NCBI RefSeq assembly: GCF_003217575.1
Contig: NZ_QJTC01000010.1
Span: 62,001-126,000 of the forward strand
Source of the DNA: Xylophilus ampelinus
GTDB lineage: Bacteria; Pseudomonadota; Gammaproteobacteria; Burkholderiales; Burkholderiaceae_C
Direction: 5' to 3'
Length of the DNA stretch: 64,000 nucleotides
How positions within the stretch are numbered: the first letter of the stretch is position 1; every line of letters starts with the position of its first letter. Below, piece after piece: positions 28,459 to 35,860 of the stretch. Made by a program: the position numbers and the translations under genes. The notes beneath the pieces were generated by a model. The model was not told the DNA's origin. It did no database searches and worked only from the letters and a program-made list of their open reading frames with translations.

Positions 28459-29505
28459 TCAGTTCCCCGTGGCGTTGCAGGTCGATACCGCGCCGTCGCC
28501 GCGCTGCCAGCACGGCGTGGCCGCGTCGCGCACCGGATGCGGCACGCCGTCGCGGTCGAGCCGCACCGGATCGGTCCGCAGGCTGCGCACGCCGCGGCGG
28601 TCCAGTTCCAGCCGCAGCACCCAGCCCCGGGTCTGCGCCGGGTTGTCGAGCGCGTCGATCATGAAGTTGCCGACGCTGTAGACGACGGGCACGCCGCGGC
28701 GCACCTCCGCCTCCTGCGTCACATGCGGATGGCCGCCGATCACCGCGTCGGCGCCCGCCGCGACCATGCGCTGCGCCAGGTCGCGCTGCCGGGCGGTGGC
28801 GACGCGGTCGTTCTCCCAACCCCAGTGCATCACCGGAATCACCAGGTCGGCGCGGTGCACCGTGCGCGCGGCCCGGATGTCGTCCTCCACCTGCTCGTCC
28901 TCGCTCCAGGCGATGCCGGGCGCCCGGGCCTCGGCCTCGAAGCTGCGCGGCATGAACTCGTTGTAGCCCAGCAGCGCGATGCGCAGGCCCTTGCGCTCGA
29001 CGACCAGCGGCGCATGCGCCTCGCGCAGGTCGCGCCCGCCGCCGAAGCGGCCGATGCCGCTGCGGTCGAGCAGCGCCAGCATCTCGGTGAACGCCGCCCG
29101 GCCGAAGTCGCCCGAATGGTTGTTGGCGATGGAGACGGCATCGACGTGCCGACGCAGCACCGCCAGCGTCCGCGGATGCGCACGGAAGTTGTAGATCTTG
29201 TAGGCGGCGCTACCCTGCGTGGCCACCACGCATTCGAGGTTGGCCAGGCGGATGTCGGCCCGCAGCAGATGCGCGGTGGCGGCGAAGGGGTCGCGCCCCC
29301 GCGCGATGGCGCGGCCAGGCCGGCCGTCCAGCACGATGTCGCCGGCGAAAACCAGGCTGACGGTCGCGTCGCCATTCGATGCGGCCGGCGCGGCGGCGGG
29401 ACCGGACGCTTGCGCAGCCCCGGCCCACGCAACGCCGACCTGCACCACGCCCGCAGCGCCGGCCTGCAGCATCCGCCGTCGGGAGACGGAAAGCGACCAC
29501 GTCAT
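28459..29505 (-). CDS. CapA-family metallophosphatase-like protein, Tat-exported
   Basis: A 348-residue protein of the CapA/YwtB (PGA_cap) family, a calcineurin-like metallophosphatase fold. It carries a twin-arginine signal (SRRRMLQAGAAG) and the family motifs FAGDIVLDG, ANLECVV, SIANNHSGDFG, HWGWEND and GGHPHVTQ that position the metal ligands. CapA of Bacillus is part of poly-gamma-glutamate export, but lone homologs like this have no proven substrate. Its start overlaps the stop of the preceding hypothetical gene by four bases (ATGA), so the two are co-translated. Confidence 0.85.
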   Translation of the reverse strand: MTWSLSVSRRRMLQAGAAGVVQVGVAWAGAAQASGPAAAPAASNGDATVSLVFAGDIVLDGRPGRAIARGRDPFAATAHLLRADIRLANLECVVATQGSAAYKIYNFRAHPRTLAVLRRHVDAVSIANNHSGDFGRAAFTEMLALLDRSGIGRFGGGRDLREAHAPLVVERKGLRIALLGYNEFMPRSFEAEARAPGIAWSEDEQVEDDIRAARTVHRADLVIPVMHWGWENDRVATARQRDLAQRMVAAGADAVIGGHPHVTQEAEVRRGVPVVYSVGNFMIDALDNPAQTRGWVLRLELDRRGVRSLRTDPVRLDRDGVPHPVRDAATPCWQRGDGAVSTCNATGN

Positions 29506-29981
29506 GGCAGGGTGCAGGCGTAGTGCAGCTGCCGCTCCAGCGGCGGCGCGATCACCGTGTGCTCGCCGGTGAAGCCGCCCGGCAGCGGCGCGCGGGAGAA
29601 CGGCGGCAGGTACCGCGCTTCGTGCAGCAGCACCGGCTGGCGCGGCGTCTCCAGATAAACATAGACCTTGACCGCCTCGATCCGCGGCGTCTGGCCGCGC
29701 ACTACCGCCTTGAACCGGAAACGCTCGTCGATATCGACCGCCTCGGCCGCATAGGGATCAGTATGGGGCGCGACCGCGATGGTGTGCACCGTGCCGCCAT
29801 ACGACACCGCACACCGCACGGCCGGGCCGGCCGCCGCATCGAGTGCCGCCGGCGGGCTCTGCGCTGCCGCGGGCCTCACGCCCAGCCCCAGGGGCGACAG
29901 GAGCAGTGCGATCCCAATGCCGCTCGCAGCGCGCAAGCTGCCAAGTCGCAGCCGGCGGTGGAGATCGGTGATAGGCGTCAT
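29502..29981 (-). CDS. Hypothetical secreted protein upstream of the CapA-like gene
   Basis: A 159-residue protein with an N-terminal signal peptide (GIGIALLLSPLGLGVRPAAAQ, shown in full length 21 only as a region: residues ~20-40) ending in an AxA cleavage site. Two cysteines remain in the mature part (VRCAVSYGG and the near-terminal HYACTLP) and may form a disulfide. The domain is beta-rich in pattern, but I do not recognise the family. It is translationally coupled to the CapA-like gene, suggesting a shared periplasmic role. Confidence 0.7.
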   Translation of the reverse strand: MTPITDLHRRLRLGSLRAASGIGIALLLSPLGLGVRPAAAQSPPAALDAAAGPAVRCAVSYGGTVHTIAVAPHTDPYAAEAVDIDERFRFKAVVRGQTPRIEAVKVYVYLETPRQPVLLHEARYLPPFSRAPLPGGFTGEHTVIAPPLERQLHYACTLP

Positions 29982-30018
29982 GGCGGGGCGCGCTGCATCG
30001 CTGGCGATACGGCCCGGA

Positions 30019-30582
30019 TCAGACCGCGGCAGCCGGCGCAGCAGCACCGTAATGCGCGCGGTACGCATGCGCCACCTGCACCAGCTCGTCGAAGCCGATC
30101 CGCAGCGCGCCGGCCGGGATCGCCACCGGGCTGCCGCACAGGCGGTGGTCGGCCTCGGCCAGCGTGCGCCCCAGGGCCGGCGCCCGGTCGAGCAGGCCCT
30201 GCGCGTCGGCCACCTGCACCACCAGCGTGAACTGGTGGCGCACCTTCAGCACCGCCAGGCCGGTGATGCTCGACCAGGCGATGCGCCCGGCCTGCACGCT
30301 GCTGATCCGGTCCACGATGCCGTCGGCGTCGAAAGTGAGGCCCGGCGTCCGGTCGGCCCAGCCGCGCCAGCCGAGGCGCAGGCACAGAGCCGCACCCACC
30401 CAGGCCAGCGCACCCAGTGCCCGCACCGGCAGCAGGCTCTCGAAACGGCTCTGGCCGGCCAGCCAGGCGGCGTCGCGCAGCAGCAGCCACAGCCCGGCAG
30501 CGCCCAGCGTGGCGGCCGCGGTCAGCAGCAGGAGCGCTTTGGCGCGGCTTCGTTCGATGGCGAGCGAGGGAGCGATGTGCAT
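30019..30582 (-). CDS. Hypothetical membrane protein, STM3941-like
   Basis: A 187-residue protein with two N-terminal membrane segments (ALLLLTAAATLGAAGLWLLL and ALGALAWVGAALCLRLGW) and a C-terminal soluble PH-like domain that starts around GLTFDADGIVDRISSVQAGR and contains IAWSSITGLAVLKV. This layout matches small bacterial proteins annotated as STM3941 family; function unknown. It is divergent from earP, 73 bases away, and 37 bases upstream of the hypothetical secreted protein gene on the same strand. Confidence 0.7.
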   Translation of the reverse strand: MHIAPSLAIERSRAKALLLLTAAATLGAAGLWLLLRDAAWLAGQSRFESLLPVRALGALAWVGAALCLRLGWRGWADRTPGLTFDADGIVDRISSVQAGRIAWSSITGLAVLKVRHQFTLVVQVADAQGLLDRAPALGRTLAEADHRLCGSPVAIPAGALRIGFDELVQVAHAYRAHYGAAAPAAAV

Positions 30583-30655
30583 GGCGGGATTATCGACAGA
30601 CCGCATCGCCCTTGCGCTGCCGCCGCCGACAATGCGCGGACAAGGACACGCACGC

Positions 30656-31723
30656 ATGCAATGGGACCTCTTCTGCCGGGTGATCGACAACTACGGCGAC
30701 ATCGGCGTCTGCTGGCGGCTGGCCGCCGACTTGGCCGGCCGCGGCGAGCGGGTGCGGCTGTGGATCGACGACCCGGCACCGCTCGCCTGGATGGCGCCGG
30801 GCGGCGCGCCGGGAGTGGAGGTGCTGCCCTGGCAGCCGGGCCGCATCGCGGACCTGTCGCCGCCCTCCGAGGTGCTGGTGGAGGCCTTCGGCTGCGATCC
30901 CGACCCGGCCTTCCTGGCCATGGCGGCCACCCAGCCCCAACCGCCCGTCTGGATCAACCTGGAGTACCTCTCGGCCGAGGCCTACGTCGAGCGCTGCCAC
31001 GCCCTGCCCTCGCCGGTGATGCGGGGGCCGCTGGCGGGCGCGACCAAGTGGTTCTTCTACCCCGGCTTCACCACCCCGACCGGCGGCTTGCTGCGCGAGC
31101 CGGGACTGGCCGCGCGGCAGGCAGGCTTCGACATGGCGGCCGCCCGGCACGCGGCCGGCGCGGCGCCCGGCGACCTGCTGGTGCAGCTCTTCTGCTACGA
31201 GCCGGCCGCCTTGGACGAACTGCTCGCCCGGCTGGCCCACGGACCGCAGCCGGCGCGCCTGCTGGTGGCCGCCGGACGGCCCGCGCGGGCCGTCCAGGCC
31301 GCGATTGCAGGCGAAAAGTGGTTGCAGCCGGCGTCCGGCGCCGACCACCTGCTATCGATTTCGAAGTGCCCGCCGGTACCGCAGCCCGCCTTCGACGAGC
31401 GCCTGTGGGCGGCCGACCTGAACTTCGTGCGCGGCGAGGATTCGTTGGTGCGGGCGCTATGGGCCGGCAGGCCCTTCGTCTGGCAGATTTATCCGCAGGA
31501 CGACGGCGCCCATGCCGGCAAGCTAGACGCCTTCCTCGACCGGTTGGAAGCACCCGCCGGCCTGCGCCGGTTCCACCACGTCTGGAATGGCATTGCGCCC
31601 GGGCCGCTGCCGCCCTTCGACCTGCCGGCCTGGCAGGCCTGCGCCACCGCCGCGCGGGCCCGGCTGCAGGCGCAGGACGACCTGGCGACGCGGCTGTGCC
31701 GGCTGGCGACGCAAAAACGCTAA
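30656..31723 (+). CDS. earP: EF-P arginine rhamnosyltransferase EarP
   Basis: A 355-residue inverting glycosyltransferase that adds rhamnose from TDP-rhamnose to Arg32 of EF-P, needed for EF-P to rescue ribosomes at polyproline. Landmarks are VIDNYGDIGVCWRLAADLA at the N-terminus (with the catalytic-region Asp residues), WINLEYLSAEAY, and the nucleotide-sugar site NFVRGEDSLVRALWAGRPFV. The ATG at 30656 gives MQWDLFCRVID. Palindromic repeat copy H is embedded in frame (about residues 217-239), in the variable linker before PPVPQPAFDERLWAADLNF. The gene directly precedes efp. Confidence 0.93.
   Translation: MQWDLFCRVIDNYGDIGVCWRLAADLAGRGERVRLWIDDPAPLAWMAPGGAPGVEVLPWQPGRIADLSPPSEVLVEAFGCDPDPAFLAMAATQPQPPVWINLEYLSAEAYVERCHALPSPVMRGPLAGATKWFFYPGFTTPTGGLLREPGLAARQAGFDMAAARHAAGAAPGDLLVQLFCYEPAALDELLARLAHGPQPARLLVAAGRPARAVQAAIAGEKWLQPASGADHLLSISKCPPVPQPAFDERLWAADLNFVRGEDSLVRALWAGRPFVWQIYPQDDGAHAGKLDAFLDRLEAPAGLRRFHHVWNGIAPGPLPPFDLPAWQACATAARARLQAQDDLATRLCRLATQKR
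31305..31374 (-). repeat. Palindromic repeat copy H, inside earP
   Basis: On the minus strand: ATCGATAGC, then GGTCGGCGCCGGACGCCGGC, then TGCAACCACTTTTCGCC. It is antisense and in frame in earP, encoding GEKWLQPASGADHLLSIS. Confidence 0.75.
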
Positions 31724-31831
31724 AATCCGAGGCTTTGCGCAATACGGGCAGCGACTGCCTGGTGGCGCCCCGCCGGCTGCCTCCCTGGGCCGTAGCCGGC
31801 CTGCAACCCAGCCCCAACAGGCCTCCAACCT

Positions 31832-32386
31832 ATGAAAATAGCTCAAGAAATCCGCGCCGGCAACGTCATCATGCACGGCAAGGACCCGATGGTCGTCCTC
31901 AAGACCGAATACAGCCGCGGCGGCCGCAACTCGGCCACGGTCCGCATGAAGCTGAAGAGCCTGATCGCCAACTTCAACACCGAAGTGGTCTTCAAGGCCG
32001 ACGACAAGATCGACCAGATCGTGCTCGACAAGAAGGAGTGCACCTACTCCTACTTCGCCGACCCGATGTACGTCTGCATGGACAACGAGTACAACCAGTA
32101 CGAGGTCGAAGCCGAGAACATGGGCGACGCGCTCAACTACCTCGAAGACGGCATGCCGGTAGAAGTGGTGTTCTACGACGGCAAGGCCATCTCGGTCGAG
32201 CTGCCGACCAGTGTCGAGCGCGAAGTCACCTGGACCGAGCCCGCCGTCAAGGGCGACACGTCCGGCAAGGTGCTGAAGCCCGCCAAGATCGCCACCGGCT
32301 TCGAAGTGCCGGTGCCGCTGTTCGTCTCGCAAGGCGACAAGATCGAAATCGACACCCGCACCGGCGAATACCGCAAGCGCGTCTGA
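31832..32386 (+). CDS. efp: Elongation factor P
   Basis: A 184-residue translation factor that relieves ribosome stalling at consecutive prolines. The modification-loop tip reads SRGGRNSA, and counting from the start places Arg at position 32, the residue rhamnosylated by EarP; this replaces the Lys34 of the EpmA system. The remaining domains and the C-terminal ending GEYRKRV are normal. It follows earP by 108 bases and is closed by a strong terminator at 32425-32450. Confidence 0.97.
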   Translation: MKIAQEIRAGNVIMHGKDPMVVLKTEYSRGGRNSATVRMKLKSLIANFNTEVVFKADDKIDQIVLDKKECTYSYFADPMYVCMDNEYNQYEVEAENMGDALNYLEDGMPVEVVFYDGKAISVELPTSVEREVTWTEPAVKGDTSGKVLKPAKIATGFEVPVPLFVSQGDKIEIDTRTGEYRKRV

Positions 32387-32419
32387 ACGGCGCTTCCCGC
32401 ATACGGCGCGTTCGGCATC

Positions 32420-32695
32420 ACCCCGCAAAGGCTCCTCCGGGAGCCTTTGCCCTTTCGGCGGGCGCCACCGCCAGGTAATAAACCCAGCCGCGGTGGCCGT
32501 CGTAGCCGACGACCATCGCGCTGCCGACGATGGTGCCGGCCTGCTCCGCCACGAGGAACATCCCCGGCTGCACCACCTGCTTGCGGGCGATGTACTTTGA
32601 CCGGATATTTCCAGGGCCGCACCAGGCCGCAGGCCTGTCACAGCGCCACCACGGCGGATGTATCCGCCGCCGCGAAGGCATGCAGGTGAACTGCG
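32420..32695 (-). pseudogene. Decayed GNAT acetyltransferase (YpeA-like)
   Basis: Reading the minus strand from about 32695, frame one gives HAFAAADTSAVVAL, then a stop where the family has Trp (TGA for TGG), then QACGLVRPWKYPVK. After one extra base near 32602 the frame shifts and continues IARKQVVQPGMFLVAE, QAGTIVGSAMVVGYDG and HRGWVYYLAVAP. The text then stops matching near 32440, inside the efp terminator, so the acetyl-CoA-binding half is gone. A nonsense mutation, a one-base insertion and a 3' truncation together show a dead gene of the small GNAT/YpeA type. The rest of the efp to DUF349 gap holds nothing else. Confidence 0.75.
32425..32450 (+). terminator. Rho-independent terminator after efp
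   Basis: Perfect 11-bp stem GCAAAGGCTCC / GGAGCCTTTGC with a TCCG loop. The T-tract after it is short (CCCTTT), but the stem is strong and sits 38 bases after the efp stop. Confidence 0.7.
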
Positions 32696-32721
32696 GGCCG
32701 GAGTGTCCGCCCCCACTGCGC

Positions 32722-35574
32722 TCAGGACGTCTTCAGCAGCGTCTTCAGCACATTCTGCAGACGGCGGGCGTTCTGCGCCTCGCTGGGGCTGGCCAGCACC
32801 TTGGCCACGTCTTCGCCCCAGGTCTGGGTCGGGGCCGGATCGTTGCGGCGGGTCAGCAGCTGCAGCTGCAGCAGGCGACGGGCGCTCATGTGCTCGGCCG
32901 GCGTGGGTGCTTCCGCGGCGATCTCGAGCCGCAGCAGCGCTTCCGCCGCATCGCCCTTCGTCGCGCCGCCGAGGGCCTGCGACCAGGCGGAGCGCACGGC
33001 CGGTGCCACCCGCGGGCCCAGCTCCTGGGTGCCCGGGATCGCGGCCGGATCGCGCTTCTCCCACGCTTCCATCAGGTGGCTCAATGCCTCGCCGTGGGCC
33101 TGGGCCGCCAGCTTGCGCAGCGTGGCCTGGGCATGTTCGAGGGCTTCGCGCTGGGCGCGGAAGGCGGCATCGCCCAGGCGCGGGCCGCGGTCTTCGTAGG
33201 CCGGACGGTCGCCGAAGCGGCCGCCCGCACCCGGGCCACCGGCACCGGAGCCGCGCGGGCCGCGGTCGTCCGGACGGCCGGGACGGCCAGGGCCGCCCGG
33301 ACCCCGCGCACCCGGACCACCGGCGCGGTCGCCGAACTTGCCGCCGCGGCCCGGCACCACCGGCTCCGACTTGCGCATGCCGGGACGGTCGTCGCCCCGC
33401 ACCGCCACGACCGGCTTGGGGGCCGGCTTCGGCGGCGCGGCCGTTTCCGCGGGCGCAGCGGCCTCGGCCGGCGCGTCGCCTTCGGCAGCCGGCTCGGCCG
33501 GCGCATCGCCTGCAGCGGCCGGCGCGGCCGCATCGCCACCCTCGGCGTTTGCTATGTTTTCAGTAGCAGAAGGTCCGGACGCAGCGCCGGCTGGCGCCCC
33601 GTTCGGTGCAGGGCCGGCCGCCGATGCGGCCGCGGCCGCATCGGCCTGGCCGCGCAGCGCGGCGTCGAGCGCCGACATCGCGGCGCGGATGCGCTGCGCG
33701 TCGCCGCTGGCGTTGGCGGCTTCCAGGGCCCTGGAGGCGTCGAGCACCACCCGGTCGTGGTGGCTCACGGCCGATGCGGCCTTCTCGCGCTCGGCCGTCT
33801 TGCGGTTGAACGCATCGTCGATCGGCTTGCGGAACGCGTCCCACAGCTTCTGCTCGTGCTTGCGGTCGAGCGGCACGGTCTGCGCCTCGGCCTGCCAGCG
33901 CTGCTGCAGCGCCTTGACCGCGTCGATCCGCAGCATCGGCGCGGCGCCCAGGGCGACGGCCTCGTCGATCATCGCGTGGCGGCGGGCCAGGCTGTCCTTC
34001 TGGGCCGCCTCCATCGGCGCGGCGGCGACGGCGAAGGCCTCCTTCCACTGCGGCTGGATCTCGGCGAAGGCCTTGTCGCCCAGGTGGCCGGCGTCGCGCC
34101 AGCGGTCGGCGAACTGGTGCAGGCCGCGGTTGAGCGCCTTCAGGTCCTTACCGCCGGCATGCGCCTGGCCGAAGGCCTTCAGTTCCTCGATCAGCGCCAG
34201 GCGCTGGCCGCGGTGCTCGGCGGCGTCGGCCTTGACTTTGTCCAGCCATGCCTCGACGACCTTGTGGGCCTCGTTGCAGGCTTCGTCGAAGCGCTTCCAC
34301 AGCGCATGGTTGGACGGACCGCCCTGGTCGGTCAGCTTCCATTCCTCGCGCAGGCGGCGCAGGGTTTCCTGCATCTTGCGGCCGCCGAGGGCCTGGCCTT
34401 CGGGGCGCTTGGTCAGGCCTTCCGCCTGGGCGACCAGCTCTTCGCGCAGCTGGTCGGCACGCCAGCGCTGCCAACCTTCGAGTTCGCCGGCGGCCGACAG
34501 GGCCGCGTGGACCTTGGCTTCCAGCGCCGGGTCGATGTGGCGGCCGTGATCCTTGAGCACGTTGCGCAGCGCTGTGGCGGCACCGGCGCTGGCCTTGCCG
34601 TGGCCTTCGGCGGTTTCCTGCTCCAGCTTGCCGACGGCCTCGGCCACCGCCTTTCGGGCCTTGTCGCGCACGGCCGGATCGACCATCTTGCCGCGCGGCG
34701 CGCGGAGTGCGGCACCGGCGGTCGGGGCAACGCCGTCTTCGGCGGCGGCCACGCGGGCCGTGCCGCCCCGGGCGACAGTCAGCTCTTCCGCCCACACCGG
34801 CACCGGCGGCAGCGGCGCGGCGGCGTCGGCCGCGGCCGCCACGGCCTGGGCCACGGCGGCCTGGAAGGCCTCCCACACCACCAACAGCTGGGCCTTGGAG
34901 GCATCGAGCTGCGGCGGAAACTTGGCCTCGACGCTCGGCCAGGCAGTGTCGCCGACCAGCGCGGCGGCCTGATCCTGCCAATGCCGCACGTCGCTGCGCA
35001 GGGTGTCGACCGCGCCCTCCGCATCGCGCCACGGCTTGGTGGAGAGCACCTCGATCCGCTGGGCCAGCAGCACCGCGGCCTCGCGCTGCACCTGCACCCG
35101 GTGCTGCAGGTCTTCGATGACCTTGACCCGGTCGGCTACCTGCACCTTGAGCAGCGACAGCGGCGCGCGAGAGAGCGGCGCGCCGGCCTTGGCGGCATCG
35201 CGCTGCCAGGCCAGCGCATCGGCGATGTTGAGCTTGGACGCGGCCAGCAGCGCCTGGGCCTTCTCGGCCCATTCGGCGGCGATCGCCTCCTGGCCCTTGG
35301 CGCGCTTCAATTCGTCCAGGCGCTCGCGCAGCGGACGGGCGGCACCCTTGTCGCGCACGCTCAGCTCCTTGAAGACTTCCTGGATCTGCTCGGCGGAGGG
35401 TTGGCGGGCCAGCCAGTCGCGCACGCGCGAGGCGCGCTCGCCCGACGTGGCGGCCGAAAAAGCGCCGCCCGTCAGCGCATCCAGCGGATGCGCTTCGGAG
35501 GCCTTGGCTGGGATCGGGTTCACGTCGTTGGCGTCGGGCATTGTCTTGGGGTTGCGGGAAGGGAATGGGAACAT
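32722..35574 (-). CDS. DUF349 repeat protein
   Basis: A 950-residue, mostly helical protein built from several DUF349 repeats, recognisable by WK/W-R-A-containing units such as WRDAGHLGDKAFAEIQPQWK and LWKRFDEACNEAHKVVE. A low-complexity segment rich in Ala, Pro, Glu (residues ~640-735) is followed by a Gly/Arg/Pro-rich segment (RGGKFGDRAGGPGARGPGG, ~735-800) that looks nucleic-acid-binding. The ATG at 35574 (MFPFPSRNP) matches the start usual in this order of bacteria. Palindromic repeat copy F is translated in the Ala-rich part. Function in betaproteobacteria is unknown. Confidence 0.85.
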   Translation of the reverse strand: MFPFPSRNPKTMPDANDVNPIPAKASEAHPLDALTGGAFSAATSGERASRVRDWLARQPSAEQIQEVFKELSVRDKGAARPLRERLDELKRAKGQEAIAAEWAEKAQALLAASKLNIADALAWQRDAAKAGAPLSRAPLSLLKVQVADRVKVIEDLQHRVQVQREAAVLLAQRIEVLSTKPWRDAEGAVDTLRSDVRHWQDQAAALVGDTAWPSVEAKFPPQLDASKAQLLVVWEAFQAAVAQAVAAAADAAAPLPPVPVWAEELTVARGGTARVAAAEDGVAPTAGAALRAPRGKMVDPAVRDKARKAVAEAVGKLEQETAEGHGKASAGAATALRNVLKDHGRHIDPALEAKVHAALSAAGELEGWQRWRADQLREELVAQAEGLTKRPEGQALGGRKMQETLRRLREEWKLTDQGGPSNHALWKRFDEACNEAHKVVEAWLDKVKADAAEHRGQRLALIEELKAFGQAHAGGKDLKALNRGLHQFADRWRDAGHLGDKAFAEIQPQWKEAFAVAAAPMEAAQKDSLARRHAMIDEAVALGAAPMLRIDAVKALQQRWQAEAQTVPLDRKHEQKLWDAFRKPIDDAFNRKTAEREKAASAVSHHDRVVLDASRALEAANASGDAQRIRAAMSALDAALRGQADAAAAASAAGPAPNGAPAGAASGPSATENIANAEGGDAAAPAAAGDAPAEPAAEGDAPAEAAAPAETAAPPKPAPKPVVAVRGDDRPGMRKSEPVVPGRGGKFGDRAGGPGARGPGGPGRPGRPDDRGPRGSGAGGPGAGGRFGDRPAYEDRGPRLGDAAFRAQREALEHAQATLRKLAAQAHGEALSHLMEAWEKRDPAAIPGTQELGPRVAPAVRSAWSQALGGATKGDAAEALLRLEIAAEAPTPAEHMSARRLLQLQLLTRRNDPAPTQTWGEDVAKVLASPSEAQNARRLQNVLKTLLKTS
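33547..33608 (+). repeat. Palindromic repeat copy F, inside the DUF349 gene
   Basis: TTTGCTA-N9-GTAGCAG, then GGTCCGGACGCAGCGCCGGC, then a CCCCGTTCGG end. It is antisense and in frame, encoding PAGAASGPSATENIA, which resembles the [15 protein letters not shown] peptide encoded by the copy in rlmD. Confidence 0.75.
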
Positions 35575-35860
35575 GGGGCGGATGGAGCGGATCGGAAGCC
35601 CTGGCGCAGCCTTTTTGCGTGCGCGCAGCGCCGGGCGGCTTTTGCCGGGCCGGCCGCCGCAGGACACGGCGAGGCGAAGGCGCTATTTTCACCGCCTTTT
35701 CGGGCGGCGCACTTCGGATGATGACAGGCCGGTCTTTCGGCGGGTCAAAGCCACGGCCCGCAGCGGCCGGCAGATGCTGCCCGTCGCCCGGTTTTCCGCG
35801 CCTGGGAGGAACACGGCAGCCTTCTATATACAGACTGTCGAAAGCGCTGCCGATGCCCCC

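Noticed and set aside
32418-32681. A small intact GNAT-like gene of 87 codons
   Set aside because: The frame begins out of register with the N-terminal part of the family and loses the acetyl-CoA site; the upstream part continues in another frame after a stop, so it is a pseudogene.
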